From NCBI GenBank assembly GCA_001464255.1, contig LNFD01000241.1:1-12471 (forward strand): 12,471 nt of DNA. The letters run 5' to 3'. Both the position numbers and the translations under genes were made by a program. This document shows, one piece after another, positions 7,101-12,471 of the stretch. A model generated the notes under the pieces. The model had not been told where the DNA came from. It searched no databases and saw only the letters and a program-made list of their open reading frames with translations. The stretch is from Actinomycetales bacterium Ga0077552 (GTDB lineage Bacteria > Actinomycetota > Actinomycetes > Actinomycetales > Microbacteriaceae). Numbering within the stretch: the stretch's first letter is position 1; each line of letters begins with the position of its first letter.

Positions 7101-7153
7101 GTCAGTCTGCTGTCTGTAACACGACCGTCACGCATGACATTCCCGAGATCGCG

Positions 7154-7663
7154 TCACGCGCGTGCGGCGAGCCGCTCGTCGAGCAGGCCGAGGGCGGCGT
7201 GCGCGGCCTGTGCGCGGATCTCGGCGCGATCGCCCGCGAACCGGTGCTCGCGCACGATCGTGCCCTCCGCATCCGCCACCGCCACATAGACGAGGCCGAC
7301 GGGAGCGCCGCCCTGCGCATCGGGGCCGGCGACGCCCGTCGTCGCCACGCCCAGATCGGCCGGATGCCCGCCGACCGCCGCGGCCGACCGCACGCCCTCG
7401 GCCATCGCGGCCGCGACCTCGGGGTGCACGGGCCCGTGCGCATCCAGCAGCACCGGCGAGACGCCGAGCAGGCTCGCCTTGAGCGCGGTGTCGTAGGCGA
7501 CGATGCCGCCGCGCACGGCGAGCGAGGCCCCGGGGATGCCGACGAGCGCGGCGACCACGGCTCCCCCGGTGAGCGACTCGGCGACGGCCACGGTACGTCC
7601 CTCGACCGTCAGCCGAGCGATGATCCGCTCGGCGAGCGCACCGACCTCCGGGGTCGGGGTCAC
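7154..7663 (-). CDS. cinA: CinA-family nicotinamide-nucleotide amidohydrolase (PncC domain)
   Basis: The 169-residue protein is the stand-alone CinA C-terminal domain (PncC). It deamidates nicotinamide mononucleotide to nicotinate mononucleotide, recycling the NMN released by DNA ligase and other NAD users. Family motifs are VAVAESLTGG at 25-34 with the catalytic serine Ser30, VRGGIVAYDTALKASLLGV at 50-68, and TTGVAGPDAQGGAPVGLVYVAV at 108-129. The N-terminal molybdopterin-binding-like domain of full CinA is absent, as is usual here. The start is the GTG at 7663, which overlaps the pgsA stop as GTGA, so translation is coupled. pgsA-cinA is a common actinobacterial pair. In pneumococcus cinA is co-induced with recA, but no such link is visible from this sequence. 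Confidence 0.93.
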   Translation of the reverse strand: MTPTPEVGALAERIIARLTVEGRTVAVAESLTGGAVVAALVGIPGASLAVRGGIVAYDTALKASLLGVSPVLLDAHGPVHPEVAAAMAEGVRSAAAVGGHPADLGVATTGVAGPDAQGGAPVGLVYVAVADAEGTIVREHRFAGDRAEIRAQAAHAALGLLDERLAARA

Positions 7664-8289
7664 GACGCGGCGGCGCGGTTCTGGCGCCAGGCCTGCACGA
7701 GGTAGTCGATGCCCGTGACCACCGTGAGCACGAGGGCCGCCGACATGAGCACGGTGTTGACGACGTGAACCCACTCGCCGAACAGGGTCCACAGCGGCAG
7801 CAGTGCCGAGGAGATCGCGACCGACTGGACGACGGTCTTGAGCTTGCCGCCGCGCGAGGCGGGGATGACGCGGTCGCGCAGCATGAGGAAGCGGAAGAGC
7901 GTGATGCCCCACTCGCGCACGAGGATGACGATGACGACCCACCAGGGAAGCTCGGCGAGCACGGCGAGCATGACGAGCGCCGCGCCCGTCAGCAGCTTGT
8001 CGGCGATGGGGTCGAGCAGGATGCCGAGGTCGGTGACGAGGTTGCGGCGGCGGGCGAGCATGCCGTCGACGCCGTCGGTCGCGATCGCGACGATGAACAG
8101 CAGCGCGGCCGCGATGCGCAGCGGACCGTCGTCACCGCCGTCGAGCACGAGCAGCACGACGAAGACGGGCGCGAGCAGGATGCGGACGACCGTGATGATG
8201 TTCGCGAGGTTGCCGCTGCTCGCCGGGGTCTCCCCCGCCCGCACGACGCGCCCGCGCATCGAGTACGACCGATCGCGGTTCTCAGCCAC
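7660..8289 (-). CDS. pgsA: CDP-diacylglycerol-glycerol-3-phosphate 3-phosphatidyltransferase
   Basis: The 209-residue integral membrane enzyme makes phosphatidylglycerol phosphate, the committed step to phosphatidylglycerol and cardiolipin. The CDP-alcohol phosphotransferase motif is complete: Asp75-Gly76-x2-Ala79-Arg80-x8-Gly89-x3-Asp93-x3-Asp97. Hydrophobic segments at about 31-50, 58-72, 96-120, 145-165 and 172-195 fit the usual multi-pass topology. The related family member PIP synthase shares the motif, so the exact alcohol acceptor is inferred. The position next to cinA and ftsK and the NLANIITVVRILLAP start favour PgsA. The start is the GTG at 8289 with GGAGGG 4 nt upstream; the later ATG at 8259 lacks such a site. 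It lies 41 nt after ftsK and overlaps cinA by GTGA. Confidence 0.93.
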   Translation of the reverse strand: MAENRDRSYSMRGRVVRAGETPASSGNLANIITVVRILLAPVFVVLLVLDGGDDGPLRIAAALLFIVAIATDGVDGMLARRRNLVTDLGILLDPIADKLLTGAALVMLAVLAELPWWVVIVILVREWGITLFRFLMLRDRVIPASRGGKLKTVVQSVAISSALLPLWTLFGEWVHVVNTVLMSAALVLTVVTGIDYLVQAWRQNRAAAS

Positions 8290-8293
8290 TGAA

Positions 8294-8299
8294 CCCTCC
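8294..8299 (-). promoter_or_regulatory. pgsA ribosome binding site
   Basis: GGAGGG lies 4 nt before the GTG at 8289 and supports that start over the internal ATG at 8259. Confidence 0.75.
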
Positions 8300-8330
8300 G
8301 GTTCGTCGGCGCCCCGAGCCGGTCACAGGC

Positions 8331-10991
8331 TCAGTCGCGGTCGGTCAACTGCCAGGCGTCCTCGTCGGAATCGCCCTCGGTCTCAGGATAGCCCTCTGTC
8401 ATACGAGCGACGGGGTCGTCGCCGGCGCGCGGCGTGGGCGCGGCATCCTCGCCCCGCAGCCGCGCGAGCACCTCGGGCAACTGGTCGGGGCTCACAAGCA
8501 CGTCGCGCGCCTTCGAACCCTCCGAAGGACCGACGATCTCACGCGACTCGAGGAGGTCCATGAGGCGCCCAGCCTTGGCGAAGCCGACCCGCAGCTTGCG
8601 CTGCAGCATCGAGGTCGAGCCGAACTGGGTGCTCACGACGAGCTCGGCGGCCGCGAGCAGCACCTCGAGGTCGTCGCCGATGTCGGCATCGATCTCGCGC
8701 TTCTGCGCCTCGGCCGCGACGTCGTTGCGGTACTCGGGGAGGGCCTGCTGCTTGACGTGCTCGACGACCGCGGCGATCTCGGCCTCGGTCACCCACGCGC
8801 CCTGCACTCGGATGGCCTTCGAGGCTCCCATGGGGAGGAAGAGCGCGTCGCCCTGGCCGATGAGCTTGTCTGCGCCGGGCTGGTCAAGAATGACGCGGCT
8901 GTCGGTCATGCTCGAGACCGCGAAGGCGAGGCGGCTCGGCACGTTGGCCTTGATGAGGCCCGTCACGACGTCGACGCTGGGGCGCTGCGTGGCCAGGACG
9001 AGGTGGATGCCCGAGGCACGCGCGAGCTGCGTGATGCGCACGATCGAGTCCTCCACATCGCGCGGCGCGACCATCATGAGGTCGGCGAGCTCGTCGACGA
9101 CGACGAGCAGGTAGGGGTAGGGCTGCAGTTGGCGCTTGCTGCCCTCGGGCAGCTCGATCTCGTTCGCGAGCACCGCGCGGTTGAAGTCGTCGATGTGGCG
9201 GAACCCGAACGACGCGAGGTCGTCGTACCGCATGTCCATCTCCTTCACGACCCACTGCAGCGCCTCGGCGGCCTTCTTGGGGTTCGTGATGATGGGCGTG
9301 ATGAGGTGCGGCACGCCCTGGTAGGCGGCGAGCTCGACGCGCTTGGGGTCGACGAGCACCATGCGCACCTCGGCGGGCTTCGCCCGCATGAGCACGCTCG
9401 TGATCATCGAGTTGACGAAGCTCGACTTGCCCGAACCGGTCGAGCCCGCGACGAGGAGGTGGGGCATCTTGGCGAGGTTGGCCACGAGGTAGCCGCCCTC
9501 GACATCCTTGCCCACCCCGATCGTCATGGGGTGCAGGGCCTTCGCCGCGGCGCTCGACCGCAGCACGTCGCCGAGGCTCACGATCTCGCGGTCGACGTTG
9601 GGGATCTCGACGCCGATCGCGCTCTTGCCGGGGATCGGCGAGAGGATGTTCACCTCGTTGCTCGCGACCGCGTACGAGATGTTCTTCGTGAGCGCCGTGA
9701 AGCGCTCGACCTTGACGCCCGGGCCGAGCTCGATCTCGTACCGCGTGACACTCGGACCGCGGCTGAAGCCCGTGACGCGCGCGTCGACCTGGAACTGCGC
9801 GAGCACCTCCGTGATCGCCGCGACGACCGAGTCGTTGGCCGCCGACTTCGACTTGGGCGGGTCGCCTGGGGCGAGGATCGAGGCGGCCGGGAGGCGGTAG
9901 GGCTTCGACCCGGAGGAGCGTCCGGCGGGCGGCGCGGTGAACTCGCCCGCCGCACCCTTCTCGCTCGCGCTCGTCGCGAAGCCCGGGAGGACCGCCGGCG
10001 CGACCTGATCGCGGACGGCGGGCGCGGCATCCACCTCGCCCGTGAAGCGGCGCACGGCGCGCTCGGCCGAGGTCAGCACGTCGTCGAGGCTCTCGGTGAC
10101 GGCGGCGCGCTCGGCCGGGTCGATGACCTCGGTCACTCCCGCGCGCTCGACGGGGCTGTCGAAGGCCTCGGCCTCGCGCGTCGACTTGCCCTTGCGCCAC
10201 CAGGGCATCGAGCTCGTGTCGTCCATGTCGAGCCCGAGGTCGGTGAGCGATCCGAATTCGACGCTCTCGGGCTCGGCCTTCGCCTTCGGCTCGCGCGGGG
10301 CGAGCTCGGCCCCGAAGAGGTAGCTGTAGAGCTCGCGCAGACGATCGCCGATGCGGTTCGGCGGCGTCTTCGTCATGATGAGCACCGAGAGCCCGGCCAG
10401 CAGCACGAGCGCGGGAACCGCCACGTAGACGGTGGCGAGCAGCAGCACTCCGCCGAGGATCCAGCCGATGATGCCGCCGGCGAGTGCGAGCGCGAGCGGC
10501 GGCAGGGCGGGCTGCGGGGCGCCGAGGGCGACGTGGCACAGAGCGCTCACGCTCGCGATGAGCAGGCCGAGGCCGATGCCGATGCGCGTGTTGTCGTGCA
10601 CGCTCGCCGGGTGCCGGAAGAGCCAGGCGGCGAACACGATCATGATGACGGGCAGCGCGAACGAGACACGGCCGACGAGACCGCCGAAGGTCCAGGCGTT
10701 GAGCGCGACGGCGACCGGGTCGGTCGCGAAGAACCACTCGACGACGGCCCCGACGAGCGCGAGCAGCACGATCAGGAACGGCACGCCGTCGCGCCGCTCG
10801 TCCTTCGCGAGGGTCTCGCGGCCGAGCAGGCGGAACATCGCGCCGGTCATGTGGGCCATGCCCATCCACAGCCGGGTCAGGATGCCCTGCTCGGGCTGCG
10901 CCGCCGGCAGCTTCTTCGTGGCCTGGGTGCGCGAGCTCGATGCCTTCGAGCTCGAACCCGAGCGCGACGACGACCGGGTGCTCGATGCCAT
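8331..10991 (-). CDS. ftsK: DNA translocase FtsK/SpoIIIE
   Basis: FtsK (886 residues from the ATG at 10991) is a membrane-anchored, septum-located motor that pumps chromosomal DNA during division. Residues 1-25 are Ser/Arg-rich. Hydrophobic segments lie at about 70-90, 108-125, 137-157 and 165-206 (probably two spans). A variable acidic, Pro/Ala-rich linker spans about 210-380. The RecA-like motor has VTGFSRGPSVTRYEIELGPG around 406-425, Walker A GSTGSGKS at 516-523 and Walker B VVVDELADL at 630-638. HLVLATQRPSVDVVTGLIK follows at about 663-681. The C-terminal gamma winged helix is around 778-838, with STSMLQRKLRVGFAKAGRLM, and would read KOPS-like DNA signals. The frame is open 15 codons further upstream. 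The ATG at 10991 is chosen because a TACCGT hexamer ends 6 nt before it and because MASSTRSSSRSG resembles relatives. A short acidic tail follows the gamma domain. Confidence 0.96.
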   Translation of the reverse strand: MASSTRSSSRSGSSSKASSSRTQATKKLPAAQPEQGILTRLWMGMAHMTGAMFRLLGRETLAKDERRDGVPFLIVLLALVGAVVEWFFATDPVAVALNAWTFGGLVGRVSFALPVIMIVFAAWLFRHPASVHDNTRIGIGLGLLIASVSALCHVALGAPQPALPPLALALAGGIIGWILGGVLLLATVYVAVPALVLLAGLSVLIMTKTPPNRIGDRLRELYSYLFGAELAPREPKAKAEPESVEFGSLTDLGLDMDDTSSMPWWRKGKSTREAEAFDSPVERAGVTEVIDPAERAAVTESLDDVLTSAERAVRRFTGEVDAAPAVRDQVAPAVLPGFATSASEKGAAGEFTAPPAGRSSGSKPYRLPAASILAPGDPPKSKSAANDSVVAAITEVLAQFQVDARVTGFSRGPSVTRYEIELGPGVKVERFTALTKNISYAVASNEVNILSPIPGKSAIGVEIPNVDREIVSLGDVLRSSAAAKALHPMTIGVGKDVEGGYLVANLAKMPHLLVAGSTGSGKSSFVNSMITSVLMRAKPAEVRMVLVDPKRVELAAYQGVPHLITPIITNPKKAAEALQWVVKEMDMRYDDLASFGFRHIDDFNRAVLANEIELPEGSKRQLQPYPYLLVVVDELADLMMVAPRDVEDSIVRITQLARASGIHLVLATQRPSVDVVTGLIKANVPSRLAFAVSSMTDSRVILDQPGADKLIGQGDALFLPMGASKAIRVQGAWVTEAEIAAVVEHVKQQALPEYRNDVAAEAQKREIDADIGDDLEVLLAAAELVVSTQFGSTSMLQRKLRVGFAKAGRLMDLLESREIVGPSEGSKARDVLVSPDQLPEVLARLRGEDAAPTPRAGDDPVARMTEGYPETEGDSDEDAWQLTDRD

Positions 10992-10997
10992 GCGCCC

Positions 10998-11003
10998 ACG
11001 GTA
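10998..11003 (-). promoter_or_regulatory. Candidate -10 box of ftsK (leaderless)
   Basis: TACCGT on the minus strand ends 6 nt before the ATG at 10991, which puts the predicted transcript start at the start codon. There is no Shine-Dalgarno and no clear -35. Confidence 0.42.
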
Positions 11004-11042
11004 CCCGCGCGGTGCGACCGCGGGCGGGGGCGACACGCGCGC

Positions 11043-11210
11043 CTACTCCTCGGTGGGCTCCGACGGGGAGGCCGTGTCGTCGCTCGACTCCCAGCCGCCC
11101 ATCGCCACGAGCGAGTCGAGCGTGCCGGGCAGCGTGACGGCGAACTCCGGCGCGCACGCGGCGATCGCCAGCAGCAGGCCGGCCGACGGCAGGAAGCGCG
11201 AGTGCGTCAC
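11043..11210 (-). CDS. Small ORF, possible lipoprotein or membrane microprotein of 55 residues
   Basis: I do not recognise this protein. Starting from a GTG at 11210, it begins MTHSRFLPSAG, continues LLLAIAACAPEF, and ends in an acidic Ser/Asp/Glu tail (ESSDDTASPSEPTEE). The N-terminus looks like a short signal sequence: one Arg, a hydrophobic stretch at 10-18 and a lipobox-like IAAC with Cys19. After cleavage only about 37 residues would remain. A TATCAT hexamer, the best -10 in the window, ends 6 nt before the GTG, the same geometry as ftsK. The TAG at 11043 leaves 51 bp before ftsK. In-frame codons continue upstream of the GTG without a stop nearby, so the start rests on the promoter. Third codon positions are mostly G or C, as in neighbouring genes. 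In GC-rich DNA a 56-codon ORF can arise by chance, so it needs conservation evidence. Confidence 0.5.
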   Translation of the reverse strand: MTHSRFLPSAGLLLAIAACAPEFAVTLPGTLDSLVAMGGWESSDDTASPSEPTEE

Positions 11211-11216
11211 ACCACG

Positions 11217-11222
11217 ATGATA
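11217..11222 (-). promoter_or_regulatory. Candidate -10 box of the small ORF (leaderless)
   Basis: TATCAT on the minus strand differs from TATAAT at one position and ends 6 nt before the GTG at 11210. It also lies directly downstream of the hairpin repeats that follow rnj, a sensible place for a fresh promoter. Confidence 0.5.
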
Positions 11223-11249
11223 CGGCGTCTCAGAATCTCCGGCTCGCTC

Positions 11250-11308
11250 GGCCTCGGCCCGCGCCGCTACGCGGCGCGGCGAACCAGCACCGTCTGAGTG
11301 ATCGAGGC
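11250..11308. repeat. 59-bp direct repeat, copy 1
   Basis: This copy matches the one 63 bp further on at 55 of 59 positions. It begins GGCCTCGGCC and contains the perfect hairpin CCGCGCCGC-TAC-GCGGCGCGG at 11259-11279. The shared segment CGAACCAGCACCGTC follows, and the copy ends GTGATCGAGGC. The differences from copy 2 are one loop base (A for G at 11269) and three bases at 11294-11296. It is non-coding and lies between rnj and the small ORF. Confidence 0.9.
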
Positions 11309-11319
11309 CCTAGGCCTCG
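11303..11319. repeat. Inverted repeat bridging the two direct-repeat copies
   Basis: CGAGGCC (11303-11309) and GGCCTCG (11313-11319) pair around CTA. One arm is the end of copy 1 and the other the start of copy 2, so the tandem arrangement itself creates this extra hairpin. Confidence 0.8.
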
Positions 11320-11371
11320 GCCCGCGCCGCTGCGCGGCGCGGCGAACCAGCACCGTCAAGGTGATCGAGGC
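11313..11371. repeat. 59-bp direct repeat, copy 2
   Basis: This is the second copy, 63 bp from the first. Its hairpin CCGCGCCGC-TGC-GCGGCGCGG is at 11322-11342. Its right end overlaps the left arm of the rnj hairpin and the last base of the rnj stop codon, so the repeat abuts the gene exactly. Confidence 0.9.
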
Positions 11372-11386
11372 TACGCCTCGATCACC
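11360..11386 (-). terminator. Perfect 12-bp hairpin containing the rnj stop codon, probable terminator
   Basis: GGTGATCGAGGC (11360-11371) and GCCTCGATCACC (11375-11386) pair perfectly around a 3-nt loop. On the minus strand the upstream arm encodes the last residues of RNase J (Val-Ile-Glu-Ala), and the TAG stop (11373-11371) spans the loop and the first base of the other arm. TTGAC follows, not a T-run, so intrinsic termination would be of the U-poor type. The arm can also pair with the similar GCCTCGATCAC of copy 1 (11308-11298). Confidence 0.65.
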
Positions 11387-12471
11387 ACGGGCACGATCAT
11401 CGGGCGGCGGCGGTGCTGGGTGTTGACCCAGCGGCCGACCGTGCGGCGCACCACCTGGCTGAACGAGTGCGTGTCGCGCGTGCCGTTCGCGGCAGCCTCC
11501 GCGAGGGCCTTGATGATCTGCGGCTTGACGTCGTCGAAGATCGCCTCGTCGGGGGCGAACCCGCGCGCGTGGATCTCGGGGCCGACGACGACCTTGCCGG
11601 TCTGAGCATCCATCGCCACGAAGATGGAGATGAAGCCCTCCTCGGCGAGGATGCGGCGGTCTTTCAGATCGGCGTCGGTGATCGCGCCGACCGTCGAGCC
11701 GTCGACGTACACGAAGCCGATGTCGAGCTGGCCGACGACGCGGGCGACGCCGTCGCGCAGGTCGACGACCGAGCCGTTGTCGGCGACGAGCACGTTCTGC
11801 TCGGGCACTCCCGTGGCGATCGCGAGCTCGGCGTTGGCCACGAGGTGGCGCTGCTCACCATGCACGGGCATGACGTTCTTGGGCTTGAGCACGTTGTAGA
11901 AGTAGAGCAGCTCTCCCGCCGAGGCGTGGCCCGATACGTGCACGCGCGCCGTGCCCTTGTGCACGACCTTCGCACCGAGCTTCATGAGCCCGTTGATGAC
12001 GCGGTAGACGGCGTTCTCGTTGCCGGGGATGAGGCTCGAGGCGAGGATGACGGTGTCACCCGCGCCGATCTCGATCTGGTGCTCGAGATTGGCCATGCGC
12101 GCGAGCACGGCCATGGGCTCACCCTGGCTGCCCGTCGACATGTAGACGATCTGGTCGTCGGGCAGGTTCGCGGCCTTCTTGTGGTCGATGAGGATGTCGT
12201 CGGGCACCTTCAGGAAGCCCAGGTCGGCCGCGATCGTCATGTTGCGCACCATGCTGCGGCCCATGAGGGCGACCTTGCGACCGTTCGCGTGGGCGGCGTC
12301 GAGCACCTGCTGCACGCGGTGCACGTGGCTCGAGAAACTCGCGACGATGACGCGGCGCGGCGCGCGCGCGATGACGCTCTCGAGCACGGGCCCGATGTCG
12401 CGCTCGAGCGCCGTGAAGCCGGGCACATCGGCGTTCGTCGAGTCGCTCAGCACGAGGTCGACGCCCTTCTC
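11371..12471 (-). CDS. rnj: Ribonuclease J, C-terminal part (5' end outside window)
   Basis: About 366 of an expected 560 or so residues are present; the frame is open at the right edge. RNase J is a metallo-beta-lactamase/beta-CASP nuclease with 5' exonuclease and endonuclease activity in mRNA decay and rRNA maturation. The visible part starts at EKGVDLVLSDSTNAD, the end of the beta-lactamase fold, with the conserved metal-site aspartate in LSDSTN. The beta-CASP domain follows, with IVASFSSHVHRVQQV, VALMGRSMVRN and MSTGSQGEPMAVLARMA. Next come the beta-CASP histidine signature VHVSGHASAGEL and MPVHGEQRHL. The rest is the C-terminal domain, ending RRRPMIVPVVIEA. No truncation or frame disruption is visible. 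The stop codon lies in a perfect hairpin, and the next gene downstream is the small ORF, not ftsK directly. Confidence 0.96.
   Translation of the reverse strand, partial: EKGVDLVLSDSTNADVPGFTALERDIGPVLESVIARAPRRVIVASFSSHVHRVQQVLDAAHANGRKVALMGRSMVRNMTIAADLGFLKVPDDILIDHKKAANLPDDQIVYMSTGSQGEPMAVLARMANLEHQIEIGAGDTVILASSLIPGNENAVYRVINGLMKLGAKVVHKGTARVHVSGHASAGELLYFYNVLKPKNVMPVHGEQRHLVANAELAIATGVPEQNVLVADNGSVVDLRDGVARVVGQLDIGFVYVDGSTVGAITDADLKDRRILAEEGFISIFVAMDAQTGKVVVGPEIHARGFAPDEAIFDDVKPQIIKALAEAAANGTRDTHSFSQVVRRTVGRWVNTQHRRRPMIVPVVIEA

Noticed and set aside
6998..7135. Longer clgR with a 46-residue N-terminal extension
   Set aside because: The extension has no family similarity, and the strong AAAGGAGGT sits right before the ATG at 6997. 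The extra frame runs through the promoter dyads.
8757..11297. 846-codon plus-strand open frame antisense to ftsK
   Set aside because: The translation is Arg/Asp/His/Glu-rich low complexity with no motif, and it lies opposite an intact, motif-complete ftsK. It is a typical by-product of GC-rich codon bias.
11250..11371. CRISPR array
   Set aside because: There are only two copies, almost contiguous (4 bp between them), with no spacers and no cas genes. They are hairpin-bearing direct repeats.

Overview
The window is a very GC-rich stretch of actinobacterial chromosome. Gene order, protein sequences and promoter style all suggest Micrococcales, most likely Microbacteriaceae. Every gene but one lies on the minus strand. 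Read in that direction, the order is rnj (3' part) - a small unnamed ORF - ftsK - pgsA - cinA/pncC - clgR - DUF3046 - recA - recX - miaB - miaA - dapF - [methyltransferase on the plus strand] - hflX (5' end only). This is the conserved actinobacterial recA neighbourhood. I see no tRNA, rRNA, CRISPR array, transposase or phage gene, and I do not see a new multi-gene system.

Right part (11.0-12.5 kb): the C-terminal two thirds of RNase J end inside a perfect hairpin. It is followed by a 59-bp direct repeat in two copies, each carrying a GC hairpin. Next is a 55-codon ORF with a lipobox-like N-terminus and a well-placed -10 hexamer. Middle (7.1-11.0 kb): the DNA translocase FtsK, then pgsA and cinA, which overlap by GTGA. 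An inverted repeat separates this block from clgR, which has a strong Shine-Dalgarno and its own candidate promoter.

Left-middle (4.3-6.7 kb): DUF3046, then a 264-bp recA leader with a perfect LexA (SOS) box, a second candidate promoter of the LexA-independent DNA-damage type, and a 9-bp leader hairpin. recA and recX overlap at TGATG, so the recombinase and its modulator are co-expressed. Left (0.87-4.3 kb): miaB, miaA and dapF form a tight operon. miaA is split by a frameshift near 2026-2031, either a real mutation or an assembly error. The i6A37 and ms2i6A37 tRNA modification steps are therefore in doubt for this sequence as given. The plus-strand RsmC-like methyltransferase and hflX diverge from a 43-bp region holding two face-to-face -10 hexamers.

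Five genes (methyltransferase, hflX, miaB, ftsK and the small ORF) have a TAnnnT hexamer only 6-9 nt before the start codon and no Shine-Dalgarno. This suggests leaderless transcripts, which are common in Actinobacteria. The points most worth a second look are the miaA frameshift, the hairpin/repeat block after rnj, the small ORF, and the apparently dual damage-responsive recA leader.
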